DNA of 64,000 nucleotides from JANOGU01 sp964602115 (GCA_964602115.1 CAZRQN010000002.1:1-64000); one strand, 5' to 3'. Numbered from the stretch's first letter, positions 52,979-62,533 are shown. The notes: a model not told the origin generated them from the letters alone. Program-made: numbers and translations.

Positions 52979-53913
52979 GCCAGCCTCGCCAGACGTTGCT
53001 TGGGATCGATGCTCAGCGTGAGCAGATCGACGGCCAGATTGACCAGAATGAAGAAAACACAGAAGACCAGCATGCAGGACTGTACGACCTGAAAATCGCG
53101 GAAGCGGACGGCTTCAAGGAAATAGGCTGCAAGGCCGGGCCAGGCGAAGATCGGCTCGATCACCAGCGCCGCCTGCACCATGAAGGCAAAATGCATGGCG
53201 AACGTGTTGATCGTCACCGGAAGCGCATTCGGCACCACATCGCGGATCAGGATATGGCGGCGTGACATCCCCTTGCTGACCGATGTCACCACATACTGTT
53301 TCCCCATCTCCTCGGCCAATGCCACACGGGCGACGCGGCTGAGGATCGAACCGGGAATGATCCCGATGGCGATACAGGGCATCGTCCATGACAGGGGCCC
53401 CGAAAACCCATAGGTCGGCAGCCATTGCAGGGTGATGCCGAAGACGTAGATCAGAAGGGCGGCGACGAAGAACTTGGGGGCGGAAGCGCCAAACAGCGAC
53501 AGGACGTGGATCGCATGATCGAAGGCTGAGCGGGGAAAGAGCGCGCCGAGAAATGCGAGACCGGCCCCCATGACCAGCGAGAAGAGGCCGCCTCCGATCA
53601 GCAGGATAACGGTCGGCACCGAACGCGAAACCAGCGCCGCGCCCACGTCTTCGCCCGAACGCAGGCTTTCGCCGAAATCGCCCTGCAGGGCCTTGCCGAC
53701 CCAGGCGATATAGCGGACGGGCAGGGGGTCGTTCAGGTGATACTGGGCCTCGATCTGGCGGACGATTTCGTCCGAGACCGTCGCCGATCGCTTTTCAGCG
53801 ATCAGCCGCGCGACGTTGCCGGGAAAGACCGAGACGATGGAGAAGCAAACGACCGAGGCCAGCGCCATCAGGATGAGCGCGCTGATCAATCGGCGGATCA
53901 CCAATCGCCGCAT
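52975..53913 (-). CDS. Peptide/opine-type ABC permease (DppB-like)
   Basis: A 312-residue permease. The N-terminal RRLISALILMALASVVCFSI span, YHLNDPLPVRYIAWVGKALQ GDFG and the EAA loop TSVSKGMSRRHILIRDVVPN are family standard. It starts 5 nt after the binding-protein stop and pairs with the DppC-like permease to form the channel. Confidence 0.94.
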   Translation of the reverse strand: MRRLVIRRLISALILMALASVVCFSIVSVFPGNVARLIAEKRSATVSDEIVRQIEAQYHLNDPLPVRYIAWVGKALQGDFGESLRSGEDVGAALVSRSVPTVILLIGGGLFSLVMGAGLAFLGALFPRSAFDHAIHVLSLFGASAPKFFVAALLIYVFGITLQWLPTYGFSGPLSWTMPCIAIGIIPGSILSRVARVALAEEMGKQYVVTSVSKGMSRRHILIRDVVPNALPVTINTFAMHFAFMVQAALVIEPIFAWPGLAAYFLEAVRFRDFQVVQSCMLVFCVFFILVNLAVDLLTLSIDPKQRLARLA

Positions 53914-53918
53914 CGCGC

Positions 53919-55493
53919 TTACGCTAGGACCACGCCGACATCCGGCATTTCGTATTCCGTGACCGGGAAGACAAAGGTCTTGACCTTGTCTGTATGAGCC
54001 CAGATGCGTTGCGCGTGATAGATCGGGACGATGGCGTGGTTCGCGGTCAGCCAGTCGTAAACCGCCTGATAGGCCGCATCGCGGCCGGCCTCGCCCGCAT
54101 TCAGCGCTGCCGTGACCAAAGGATCGAGATTCTCTGCATCCACGAACATTCTGCCATCGGTGCCAGAGGTGAAGGTGCTCATGAAGTAGACCCCCAGCGT
54201 CCCGTGCGGATCGTAGGGCGCCCCCGCCGAGATGAACAAGGACATGTCGTATTTCATCTGCGGAATGTCATCGTGCCGCGACGCATGGTCAACCTGACGG
54301 ATCGTCACCTCGAACCCGGCCTCGCCCATCTGGCTCTGCAAGACTTCGGCCAGAGAGCGCGATCCCGGCACGGCATCCTCTGACACCACGAGTTCCAGCG
54401 TCAGCGACACGCCCTCCTTCTGGCGCACCCCCTCGCCCGTCCAGCCTGCAGCCTCCAGCACCTGTTTGGCAGCCTCCACATCCCGAGCCGGGATCGGCTC
54501 CTTGCGGCCGGAATGGGCGACGCTGGGCGGGAAGAGGTTTGCAGTCGGGTCGGCATAGCCGTTCATCACCACCTGCGCGATGGCCGCACGGTCGACGCAC
54601 AGCCCGGCCGCTTGGCGCACGGCCGGATCCTTGGTGATGTCGCGCACCGGGTTGAAGCCAAGGACGATCGTGTCGGTCCCGGTATCGGTCAGCACCGTGA
54701 TGCCGGGCGACTTCTTCAGCGTTTCGGCTTCTTGCGGCGTGATCTTCGACGCGAAACTGCCGCCCATCATGTCGATCTCGCCCGCCAGCATCGCCGCCAC
54801 ACGGCCGCGACCGTCCGGGATCACCGGGATCGACATGCGGTCATGCGCGGGCTTTTCGCCCCAGTAGAGATCATTGCGTACAAGTTCGGTGCCGCTGGCA
54901 TCGCTTTTCTCCACGACCCAGCGTCCAGTGGCGACCGGCTTTTGATAGTTGCCGTCGGCATCTGCCGAAGCCGGGCTGAGGAAACGCATCGGCTGGATCG
55001 TGCTAAGCTCCACCATCGCAGGCGGGGCCGCCGTCTTCAGATTGATGGCAATCGTGTAGTCGTCCACCTTGGCCATGTCCTTGAATGCCGCCGAAACCGT
55101 CAGCCAGCTGTGGTCGTCCTTGCCGATCCAGTGCTCGAGGTTCCACAGAGCCGCATCGGCGTTGAAGGGCGTGCCATCGCTGAAGACGACATCCCTGCGC
55201 AGGTGGAACACATAGGACAGACCGTCCTCCGAGATGGTCCAGGATTCCGCCAGCGCCGGAACGATCTCGCCGCCCTGGGCATAGCGGACCAGCGGTTCGT
55301 AGATCAGCGACGAGATGACCCAGAGGCCGGTATATTTGTAGGGATTAAGCTCATCGGCCTCTTTCGCGGTCGGAACGCGCAGCGTACCGCTGCCTGCGCT
55401 CTGGGCAAGAACCCGACCGGAAGACGCGACATATGGCAAGGTTCCGGCGGCCAGAGCCTGCAGAAGAAAATCCCGTCGTGTGGAAGCGGTCAT
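53919..55493 (-). CDS. ABC extracellular solute-binding protein, family 5
   Basis: A 524-residue exported binding protein of the DppA/NikA type. The N-terminus is a Tat-like signal (TRRDFLLQALAAGTLPYVAS): a twin Arg followed by a hydrophobic run, so export of the folded protein is likely. Family 5 marks: YEPLVRYAQGGEIVPALAES and FHLRRDVVFSDGTPFNADAA. First gene of the operon for the importer. With amine-oxidation and amidase genes nearby, the ligand may be a peptide-like or opine-type compound; this is inferred. Confidence 0.93.
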   Translation of the reverse strand: MTASTRRDFLLQALAAGTLPYVASSGRVLAQSAGSGTLRVPTAKEADELNPYKYTGLWVISSLIYEPLVRYAQGGEIVPALAESWTISEDGLSYVFHLRRDVVFSDGTPFNADAALWNLEHWIGKDDHSWLTVSAAFKDMAKVDDYTIAINLKTAAPPAMVELSTIQPMRFLSPASADADGNYQKPVATGRWVVEKSDASGTELVRNDLYWGEKPAHDRMSIPVIPDGRGRVAAMLAGEIDMMGGSFASKITPQEAETLKKSPGITVLTDTGTDTIVLGFNPVRDITKDPAVRQAAGLCVDRAAIAQVVMNGYADPTANLFPPSVAHSGRKEPIPARDVEAAKQVLEAAGWTGEGVRQKEGVSLTLELVVSEDAVPGSRSLAEVLQSQMGEAGFEVTIRQVDHASRHDDIPQMKYDMSLFISAGAPYDPHGTLGVYFMSTFTSGTDGRMFVDAENLDPLVTAALNAGEAGRDAAYQAVYDWLTANHAIVPIYHAQRIWAHTDKVKTFVFPVTEYEMPDVGVVLA

Positions 55494-55630
55494 GTCGTGT
55501 CACCCCGGGTTGGCTTGCAGCTTATTCTATTGCCGTCCCGGAAACCCGCGGCGCGGCACTGTCTTTTGATGACGATAGTATGAACAAACCGCCCCGGATA
55601 ATGCCGAAATATGCGGACTTTGGGGTGTTT

Positions 55631-55644
55631 GGTTATGAACTTGG
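55631..55644. promoter_or_regulatory. Shared motif GGTTATGAACTTGG, first site
   Basis: GGTTATGAACTTGG in the 211-bp gap between the aminotransferase 3' end and the binding-protein start. Near-identical sites occur at 57911-57924 (minus strand) and 62506-62519, only in intergenic spaces of this cassette. Confidence 0.4.
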
Positions 55645-55704
55645 CCTTGTCGCGGCCGGGGTCGGGGCAAGCGCCCTGACAGATCGACCGAAAGGGGAAA
55701 CATG

Positions 55705-56853
55705 CTATGCGGTCAGCCGTTCGATCAGATCGAACAGTCGGGTGACATCGGCTTCGTCGTTGTACACATGCGGAGTGATCCGCATCTTTGTGCCCCTTAT
55801 CGTTACGAAGGCCTTGTTCTCTTTCAGGCGGGGCGCGAGTTCATCGTGGAACCTGTCGCCCAGTTCCACCACCGCGATATGGGGAGCTCGGAACCCGTGG
55901 AGGGGACCGCTGAAACCGCGTTGCTCAGCCTGGTCCCAGATCAGCCTGTTCAAATGGGTCAGCCGCTCATGCACCACTGGAACGCCCCACCCCTGCAGCA
56001 ATTCCATGGACTTGATCGCCACCGGCAACACCGCGAAATCCGACCTCTCGCCCATGTCAAAGCGGCGGGCACCGGGCAGGTAATCCGGCATGGTTTCCAG
56101 GTAGAAATCCGAACGCTCGCCCCCTTTGCGGTTCCACGAATGAAATTCGAGAGGGCGGCCCTTGGCTTGCCATTTCTTGTCGGCATAGAGGAAGGCAAGG
56201 CGATAGGGGCCAAGCAGGAACTTGTAGGTGGCAAAGGACAGGAAATCCGGTCGCACACGGGCCACATCAAAAGGCACGGCCCCTACCCATTGAGTACCGT
56301 CCACAACCAAGGCGGCTCCCACCGCATGGGCGGCATCGGACACCGCCTGAATGTCCACGCTTGTGCCTTCAAACCAATGGACGATGGTGCCCGCCACCAC
56401 CGAAACCGGGGCAGTCTGGCCACGAATAGCCGCGACCAGCGCTTCACCCCAGGGCCGATCCGGCGCGCGCGGCACGGTGACAACCTGTGCGCCCTTCTGC
56501 GCGGCCAGTTCATACCAGGCATAGCGGTGCGAGGTATGTTCATTCGCCATCATCAGGATCACTGACCCTGCGGGCACCGGCACGTTCTGTGCGGCAAGCG
56601 CAATGCCATAGCTGGTGGCCGGAATGATCGCGATGTCATCCGCGCCGGCCCCGATGAAGTTTGCTGCCAGTTCGCGCGCCCGCTCCACCTCGTCATAGTA
56701 GTTGGCGATCGTCATGTCCCAGGGCGCCGCCTTGACCTGCGTGCCCTTGATCCCGGCTTCGGCTGCGGCCAGCGGGATGGGCGACATATAGGCCGCATCC
56801 AGATAGGTCACGTCATCCGGCATCGCGAAAAGATGGCGTTGGCTGGACAGCAT
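55705..56853 (-). CDS. Class V aminotransferase (PLP enzyme)
   Basis: A 382-residue PLP enzyme of the NifS/isopenicillin-N-epimerase branch. ATG 56853 gives MLSSQRHLFAMPDDVTYLDA, the family start. NEHTSHRYAWYELAAQKGAQ, LVVDGTQWVGAVPFDV with the PLP-ring Asp, and SFATYKFLLGPYRLAFLYAD with the Schiff-base Lys are present. It starts 7 nt after the ornithine cyclodeaminase homologue. It may transfer an amino group or act as a lyase or epimerase in the catabolism of the imported amine. Confidence 0.9.
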   Translation of the reverse strand: MLSSQRHLFAMPDDVTYLDAAYMSPIPLAAAEAGIKGTQVKAAPWDMTIANYYDEVERARELAANFIGAGADDIAIIPATSYGIALAAQNVPVPAGSVILMMANEHTSHRYAWYELAAQKGAQVVTVPRAPDRPWGEALVAAIRGQTAPVSVVAGTIVHWFEGTSVDIQAVSDAAHAVGAALVVDGTQWVGAVPFDVARVRPDFLSFATYKFLLGPYRLAFLYADKKWQAKGRPLEFHSWNRKGGERSDFYLETMPDYLPGARRFDMGERSDFAVLPVAIKSMELLQGWGVPVVHERLTHLNRLIWDQAEQRGFSGPLHGFRAPHIAVVELGDRFHDELAPRLKENKAFVTIRGTKMRITPHVYNDEADVTRLFDLIERLTA

Positions 56854-56860
56854 CGGGGCC

Positions 56861-57895
56861 TCACATGGAAACGAAGGTGCCAAGACCCGCAGCCCTGGCT
56901 TTTTCATAGACGAAGTTCGCCAGTTCGATGTCTTGCGCGGGCACCCCGAGCGAGCGGTAGAGCGTGATCTCGTCCATGGCGCTGCGACCGCGAACCACGC
57001 CGTTGAGCATTGCGCCGATCTCCCCCACAATGCGGGAGCGGTCGATGATCCCTTTCTGAAGCGGCTCGAAAATATCGGAGGCGGCCGTCATCGCCATCGG
57101 CATATGGTCCACCCAGATGGACGACCGCATCACGCAAGCAAGGTCGATCTCCTGGAGCGCGGCAATGCTGGCCCCGACTGCGTTGATGTGTGTGCCAGGC
57201 GTCAGCCATTCGCCCATCAATACAGGCCGGGCTGCCGAGGTGACGGTACAGACGATATCGGCCCCCTCAACCGCAGCGCTTGCGGTTGGCATGGCTACTG
57301 CGGCAAAGCCCTTGGCCTGTTGCGCATCGGCGAAAGCCCGGGCTTTCTGCGGGTCACGCCCCCAGACGCGCACTCTTGAAATCGGTCGCACCAGAGAAAT
57401 CGACGCGATGTGCCGCGCCGCCTGTTCGCCATAGCCGATCAGGGCCAGTTCGCCAGCACCGTCGCGGGACAGGGCGCGCGTCGCCACGGCACTTGCAGCG
57501 GGCGTGCGCAGGCCGGTTATGGCACCGGCATTGATCAGGGCAACCGGACGGCCGTTATCCTTGTCAAACAACAGGACGCCGCCCTGATGCGACGGCATTC
57601 CGCGCTCAAAGTTGTGCGGATAGACGGCCTGCACCTTGGCCCCGAAATTCTGCCGGTCGTCCAATGAAGCATACATCAGCGACAAGCAGGTTCCGGCCTC
57701 TCCTGGCAGGCCAAGAGTGCGCCGGATATCCTGATGGGCCACCCCGGCGGACGTTTTTCTCAGTGCCGCTTCGGCCTGTTCCAGCGCCTCGGCCGGGCCG
57801 ACTAGCGCCTCGACAGTGGGCCCGTCTATGACCAGCAGCCCCGATGTCTGCACCATTTGCCCCTGTTTCCCGGCGCCGAACCTAGCACCGGACAT
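56861..57895 (-). CDS. Ornithine cyclodeaminase/mu-crystallin family enzyme
   Basis: A 344-residue protein. An ATG 13 codons further in (57856) is also plausible. Family marks are FGAKVQAVYPHNFERGMPSHQG, LFDKDNGRPVALINAGAITGLRTPAASAVATRALSRD (written in parts: GAITGLRTPAASAVATRAL), GYGEQAARHIASIS for NAD(P), and NAVGASIAALQEIDL. These enzymes reduce or form cyclic imines and amino acids, or act as ketimine reductases. Next to an amine dehydrogenase and a Rid protein, handling of an imine intermediate is likely. Divergent from the Rid gene. Confidence 0.9.
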   Translation of the reverse strand: MSGARFGAGKQGQMVQTSGLLVIDGPTVEALVGPAEALEQAEAALRKTSAGVAHQDIRRTLGLPGEAGTCLSLMYASLDDRQNFGAKVQAVYPHNFERGMPSHQGGVLLFDKDNGRPVALINAGAITGLRTPAASAVATRALSRDGAGELALIGYGEQAARHIASISLVRPISRVRVWGRDPQKARAFADAQQAKGFAAVAMPTASAAVEGADIVCTVTSAARPVLMGEWLTPGTHINAVGASIAALQEIDLACVMRSSIWVDHMPMAMTAASDIFEPLQKGIIDRSRIVGEIGAMLNGVVRGRSAMDEITLYRSLGVPAQDIELANFVYEKARAAGLGTFVSM

Positions 57896-57910
57896 TGGCC
57901 CCCGGGTGAA

Positions 57911-57924
57911 GGAAGTTGATAACT
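57911..57924. promoter_or_regulatory. Shared motif, second site (minus strand)
   Basis: On the minus strand AGTTATCAACTTCC, matching the other two cassette sites at most positions. It lies in the divergent space between the cyclodeaminase homologue and the Rid gene. ATTGG (57925-57929) and CCAAT (57938-57942) add a small inverted repeat beside it. Confidence 0.35.
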
Positions 57925-58011
57925 ATTGGCTGGCAACCCAATGGGCCGGGTTATTTGACCGGCGGTGCGGGTCCCGGGCAAAAGCACCAAATCCGTAACT
58001 CAGGACCTACC

Positions 58012-58365
58012 GTGACAATCCAGCGCATTGCCAGAACCGAACGCCTCAGCAGGGTCGTTGTTCATGGCAGCACCGCCTATTTCTCGGGCCTTACGGCGGC
58101 TGACCGGAGCCAGGGCGCAACCGGCCAAACCCGACAGATACTGGCCAAGGCGAATGAATATCTCACCCAGATCGGATCGGACCGGTCGCTGATCCTGAGT
58201 GCAACGGTCTGGCTGCGCGACATGGCGGATTTTGACGCGATGAATGCAGCCTGGCTGGAATGGGTGGACCCGGTCGAGCTTCCCGCCCGCGCCACGGTTC
58301 AGGCCGTTTTGGGCCTTCCGGATATTCTGGTCGAGATTCAGTTCACTGCGGCCCTGCCGTCTTAG
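58012..58365 (+). CDS. Rid family (YjgF-like) enamine/imine deaminase
   Basis: A 117-residue protein, GTG 58012 after AGGAC. Rid pattern: VVVHGSTAYFSGLTAADRSQ, TRQILAKANEYLTQIGSDRS, LSATVWLRDMADFDAMNAAW, then VELPARATVQAVLGLPDILV with the Arg that binds the substrate carboxylate and EIQFTAAL. Rid proteins hydrolyse reactive imines released by PLP or FAD enzymes; the HcnABC-like dehydrogenase next door would release such imines. Its TAG stop interleaves with the convergent amidase stop. Confidence 0.9.
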   Translation: MTIQRIARTERLSRVVVHGSTAYFSGLTAADRSQGATGQTRQILAKANEYLTQIGSDRSLILSATVWLRDMADFDAMNAAWLEWVDPVELPARATVQAVLGLPDILVEIQFTAALPS

Positions 58366-59630
58366 CGGATCATCAAACCACCAAGCGCCGCAGCAAGGCC
58401 GATCAATGCGCCATCGGCCTTGGGCCGGGCGGCAAGCTGGACCGAGGCGGGCAGGCCATCTGCAAGGCGGACGGGAACCGCCACTGCGGGAATGCCTATC
58501 GTATTGGCCCACATACGAAACTCGGCACCGGCCATGCCATAGGGCACCCATTGGCCATTGACCTGCGTGTGTTCATCAGCAAGACGCGGGGCAAGACCGG
58601 GGGCGACCGGGGCGAGCATGGCGTCGAACTGGTCAAGCTGGCGGTGCCAGATGGCGCGATGTTCCAGGGCCAGGCCTTTGGCTTCTTCATATTCTGCAAA
58701 GGAAACCGCACTGGCCGATTGAACAAAGGCCCGGACTTCTGGCGACACCTGTTCGGGTCTGGCCGCGATATCCTGCCCGTAGTGGCGGGCGAATTCATGG
58801 CGCAGAATGATGCGGCCCGCCTGGGCCAAGGCTTCGGCGCCCCTGACTTCCATCGCAACCACCCGACCACCACCGGCACGAATGGCGTCCAGCGCCCTGT
58901 TCAGCGCCTCTTGCACGCTGATGTCCACCACGCCGTAGAGCCCGGTGGGAAGTGCGATGACCACGCCTTCCAGCGTTGCGGGCGCAACCGAGGCTTCGCC
59001 GCCAAGCGCCGCAAATGCCTTTGCGAGTGTCACCCCATCCGGTGCCAGGATGCCCAAAGTATCCAGTGTCGGGGCTACGGGCAGCACACCGTCCAGTGAA
59101 ACCGTGCCATTCGTCGGCTTGTACCCGTAGATGCCCACAGCTGCCGCGACCGAACGGTTCGACCCGCCGCTGTCGGTGCCAAGCGCAAAGTCGCAAAACC
59201 CCGCAACCACCGCCGCCGCTGACCCGCTGCTGGTGCCACCCGTACCGTGGTCAGGTGACAGAGGGTTGATCACCTGTCCGAACCACGGATTGCGGGCGGA
59301 ACCCACCGCCAGTTCATGCATGTTGGCTTTGGCCAAGACCACCGCCCCGGCGGCTTGCAGGGCATGGACGCAGGCCGCATCTGTTGTTGCCGGCACTTCC
59401 GGGAACAACCGCGAGCCGCCTCCGGTCGGCAGACCCGCCACGTCGATCTGGTCCTTGGCGACGAAGGTCAGGCCCAGCAGCGGTTTTTCACCTCTGGCCG
59501 CATCGACCGCCACCGCGCGCGCGCGCGCGCCGGCCGCATCAAGATGGGTCAGCGCCCGGATGCGGTGATTGTCGCGCGCGATCGCCGCGAGCGATGTCGC
59601 AACCGCCGCCGTGGCGCGTCCGTCAGGCAT
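58362..59630 (-). CDS. Amidase signature family hydrolase
   Basis: A 422-residue amidase. ATG 59630 lies just inside the FAD-oxidase 3' end (8-nt overlap). Catalytic Lys in LTFVAKDQIDVAGL, and the Ser-rich core GGTSSGSAAAVVAGF followed by LGTDSGGSNRSVAAAVG carry both active-site serines; the usual GGSxR is GGSNR. It would cleave an amide from the substrate or an intermediate. Last gene of the hcnABC-like operon. Confidence 0.93.
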   Translation of the reverse strand: MPDGRATAAVATSLAAIARDNHRIRALTHLDAAGARARAVAVDAARGEKPLLGLTFVAKDQIDVAGLPTGGGSRLFPEVPATTDAACVHALQAAGAVVLAKANMHELAVGSARNPWFGQVINPLSPDHGTGGTSSGSAAAVVAGFCDFALGTDSGGSNRSVAAAVGIYGYKPTNGTVSLDGVLPVAPTLDTLGILAPDGVTLAKAFAALGGEASVAPATLEGVVIALPTGLYGVVDISVQEALNRALDAIRAGGGRVVAMEVRGAEALAQAGRIILRHEFARHYGQDIAARPEQVSPEVRAFVQSASAVSFAEYEEAKGLALEHRAIWHRQLDQFDAMLAPVAPGLAPRLADEHTQVNGQWVPYGMAGAEFRMWANTIGIPAVAVPVRLADGLPASVQLAARPKADGALIGLAAALGGLMIR

Positions 59631-60747
59631 GAGCGACCCTCGCCTGCTTTTCCGGCGTATCGAAGCGGGCCAGGCTGAATGGTGCCATCTCGGCGGGGAA
59701 GCCCCCGTCGGCGATCCATCCGGCGATCCTGGTCGCATGGATCGCCGCCAGCGACACCCCGCTGTGACAGGTAACCAGATAGGCCCCGGGTGCGATTTCA
59801 TCATAGATCGGCGCGTTGTCAGGGGCGAGGATCCGCAGCGCCGACCAACTGCGTACCAGACGCACATTGGCCAGGAACGGGAAATACCGGATCGCCAGCG
59901 CGGCGATGTCGGCGGTCACGTCAAAGGTGGTCGAGGTGTCATAGCCCACATCCTCCCAGCTTCCGCCCAGAAGGAAGGTGCCATCCTTGGTTTGCCGGAC
60001 GTTTTCGCTGGGAAGGGTCAAGATAGGCGCACAGCGCTCCGTCACCAGAATCTGCCCGCGCATCGGGATGATCGGCAGGCTGACCCCTAGGCTTTCGGCC
60101 AGTTTCACGTTGCCAAGCCCCGCCCCCAGCACAACCTTTTCGCAGGTGAAACTGCCTTTCGCCGTGATCAGCCGATAGCCGCCCGGAGCAGGCTCGATCC
60201 TTTCAACCCGCGCGTCGCGCCGCAGGCTGCCCTCCTTCGGGGCGATAGCCGCATGAGAGGCGCGCAGCAGTTTCATCGGGTTGGAACTGCCATCTACCTT
60301 GCAGAAGATGGCGCCGGGGAACCGGTTGGAAACGCCGGGCATGGTGCGGGCGATGTCGGCCGGCTTCATAACGTCGTAGTCCAGCCCGCAAACCCTGCGC
60401 AGCCTTTCCATCATCGCTGCGCGGTCCTCCAGGCTTGCCTCGTCGCGGCAAAAGACAAAGCCGCCGTTCTGCTCCAACTCCAGATCAACCCCGGTTTCCG
60501 CTTCCAGCTTTGCCGCGAATTCAGCCCAAAGCGCCACACCTTCGCAGGCCCAGGGGGCATATTCCTCCAGATGTGCGCCCTTGCCCTGCGCCCAGACCAG
60601 GCCAAAGTTGCCCCGGCTAGCCCGAAAAGCGGCGTCGCCCTCGTCGAACAGGGCGACATCCGCGCCTTGCTGCACCAGCCCATAGGCAACAGCCGCGCCC
60701 ACCAACCCGCCGCCGATGACGGCAATATTCGCATGCGCGCGGGTCAC
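59623..60747 (-). CDS. FAD-dependent amine oxidase, HcnC/SoxB-like subunit
   Basis: A 374-residue DAO-family flavoprotein. FAD site NIAVIGGGLVGAAVAYGLVQ at residues 7-26, GNFGLVWAQGKGAHLEEYA, VVLGAGLGNVKLAESLGVSL and the C-terminal YLVTCHSGVSLAAIHATRIAG. Similar to HcnC, opine oxidase B and D-hydroxyproline dehydrogenase subunits. With the FAD/BFD and [2Fe-2S] proteins upstream it forms a three-part dehydrogenase giving an imine product. It overlaps both neighbours. Confidence 0.92.
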   Translation of the reverse strand: MTRAHANIAVIGGGLVGAAVAYGLVQQGADVALFDEGDAAFRASRGNFGLVWAQGKGAHLEEYAPWACEGVALWAEFAAKLEAETGVDLELEQNGGFVFCRDEASLEDRAAMMERLRRVCGLDYDVMKPADIARTMPGVSNRFPGAIFCKVDGSSNPMKLLRASHAAIAPKEGSLRRDARVERIEPAPGGYRLITAKGSFTCEKVVLGAGLGNVKLAESLGVSLPIIPMRGQILVTERCAPILTLPSENVRQTKDGTFLLGGSWEDVGYDTSTTFDVTADIAALAIRYFPFLANVRLVRSWSALRILAPDNAPIYDEIAPGAYLVTCHSGVSLAAIHATRIAGWIADGGFPAEMAPFSLARFDTPEKQARVAHA

Positions 60748-62117
60748 TCTGCAGCCCCCAATGCGCTGGCAATCCGGCCGAGCGGGATCGGCTTCAAGGG
60801 CGCGCGGATGTCGTGGCGGCCGATGGCCCGAATGTCACAGCCAAGTTCCTCGGCCATGATTTCCGCTGCGGCCATGGCACAACCGCGGCCCTGACAAGGT
60901 CCCATCCCGCAGCGGGTAAAGGACTTCAATTGGCTTGGCCCGGTTCCCCCTTGCGCCACCGCCAGCCGGATTTCCCCCGCCGTCACGTTTTCGCAGCGGC
61001 AGATGACAGTTTCATCCGCCGCCTTGGCTGCGCACGACAGTACAGGCGGAAACCGCATTTCCAGAAACGGCCGGAATGCCCGTTGACGGCCAGATTCCCG
61101 CAGCAGAGGTGCAGCGCGTGCATCCCGTACCGAAATATCGATCACCCCCAACTGTCGCGCAATTTCCAGTGCTGCAATCTCACCCGCCAATTCGGCCACC
61201 CGCGCGCCCCAGATGCCCGTGCAATCCCCCGCCGCGAAAATGCCGGGAAGCGAGGTTTCGCCCCAGCCATCCACAACCGGAGCAAAGGCATGCTGCGAAA
61301 CCAGCCATCGTTCCGCGCAGCCCAAGGCCCGCGTGAGGTGATCATTGGGAATGACGCCGTCATGCAGCAGGACCAGATCAGCCGCAATCTCGTGCCGCCC
61401 CCGCGCATCGGTGAACGCCACCCCTTCCGCATATTTGCTGCCGATGACGGAAACACCGGTTGCCCGTCTATACCACGGAACGCCCGCCTTCCGGATCGCC
61501 CGCCCCAGCCCCAACCCCTTGAACACCATGTCCGGCGCATTCAGGGCCGTTGGGAGCTGGCGGACATTCGCCCGCAATCCCATGCGGGGGGTCGTTTCCA
61601 CCAAAGCTGCAGGCGTCACCCGCAAAGCCAGCAACTGCCGCGCCAATAGCAGCAATAGCGGCCCGCTGCCCACCAGAACCACACGGCCCTTCGGCACCAG
61701 AGCCGCCGTTTTCAGCATCACCTGTGCAGCACCCGCATGCATCACACCGGGCAGCACTGACCCCGGAATGGGCACGGGCCGCTCCATCGCGCCGGTTGCC
61801 ACAAGTACCTTTTTCGGCGTTACCCGGCGCGTGCTGCCCGTCTCGCCCAGCGTGAAGCACTGGCCGTCCTGATCCACCCGCCAGGCCAGCGTCCCGCTGT
61901 CGATCTGCCCAACCCGCGCCAGGAGGGCCGCTCCCTTGGCGTGATCTGCCCCAAAGACCGCATCCGTCACCGGCCCCGCGATCCCGGCATAGAAGTTCCC
62001 GCCGGGTGCTGGTCGCTCATCCACCAGTGCAACGCCAAGCCCTAGCGCGCGCGCCGTTGCCGCTGCCGAAAGCCCCGCCGCCCCGCCGCCGATGATCAAC
62101 AGGTCCGGCGCGCTCAT
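60744..62117 (-). CDS. FAD oxidoreductase with BFD-type domain, HcnB-like
   Basis: A 457-residue protein. N-terminal FAD motif LLIIGGGAAGLSAAATARAL, a second nucleotide-binding loop VVLVGSGPLLLLLARQ near residue 144, and a C-terminal BFD/[2Fe-2S] segment with CRCENVTAGEIRLAV and FTRCGMGPCQGRGC giving four Cys ligands. This is the HcnB/opine oxidase A layout. It overlaps the ferredoxin-like gene by 4 nt and the HcnC-like gene by 4 nt, so all three subunits are cotranslated. Confidence 0.93.
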   Translation of the reverse strand: MSAPDLLIIGGGAAGLSAAATARALGLGVALVDERPAPGGNFYAGIAGPVTDAVFGADHAKGAALLARVGQIDSGTLAWRVDQDGQCFTLGETGSTRRVTPKKVLVATGAMERPVPIPGSVLPGVMHAGAAQVMLKTAALVPKGRVVLVGSGPLLLLLARQLLALRVTPAALVETTPRMGLRANVRQLPTALNAPDMVFKGLGLGRAIRKAGVPWYRRATGVSVIGSKYAEGVAFTDARGRHEIAADLVLLHDGVIPNDHLTRALGCAERWLVSQHAFAPVVDGWGETSLPGIFAAGDCTGIWGARVAELAGEIAALEIARQLGVIDISVRDARAAPLLRESGRQRAFRPFLEMRFPPVLSCAAKAADETVICRCENVTAGEIRLAVAQGGTGPSQLKSFTRCGMGPCQGRGCAMAAAEIMAEELGCDIRAIGRHDIRAPLKPIPLGRIASALGAAE

Positions 62118-62440
62118 GCCGAAAGCCCATCTTGCCGCCGGATGCGCATGCCTTCCCGCACAGATATCAGACAGCCTTGCTGGTTGGCCTGCCCATCAAC
62201 CTCGATCAGGCACTCAAAGCAGACCCCCATCATGCACAACGGCGCGCGTGGCTGGCCCGAAACGACCGACACCCGATAGCTCTCCGGGGTAGCTATGCGC
62301 AGAAGCAAACCCGCCACCGTCTCCTGGTCGCGCGCCAGAACGGGACTTCCGTCCAGCTCGACCCGGACTGTCGGGGGAATGCCATGAACCGGCCGGAACA
62401 GCGGCCCGCGGGCGGGGAGTTGCTTGTCTGACTTGTTCAT
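62114..62440 (-). CDS. [2Fe-2S] ferredoxin-like protein, HcnA-like
   Basis: A 108-residue protein with the plant-type [2Fe-2S] ligand cluster in CMMGVCFECLIEVDGQANQQ followed by GC, as in HcnA and opine oxidase small subunits. First gene of the minus-strand operon and divergent from the LysR gene. It passes electrons within the HcnABC-like dehydrogenase. Confidence 0.92.
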   Translation of the reverse strand: MNKSDKQLPARGPLFRPVHGIPPTVRVELDGSPVLARDQETVAGLLLRIATPESYRVSVVSGQPRAPLCMMGVCFECLIEVDGQANQQGCLISVREGMRIRRQDGLSA

Positions 62441-62505
62441 AATCCCAACCTAAGTTATGCCGGAACACCGCGCCAATTCCAAAAAAGCCCAATCCTTGGT
62501 CAAAA

Positions 62506-62519
62506 GGTTATGAAGTTGC
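62506..62519. promoter_or_regulatory. Shared motif GGTTATGAAGTTGC, third site
   Basis: GGTTATGAAGTTGC in the divergent space between the ferredoxin-like and LysR genes, the classical place for a LysR operator. It matches the sites at 55631-55644 and 57911-57924. Confidence 0.4.
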
Positions 62520-62533
62520 GCAGGGGGGATTTG

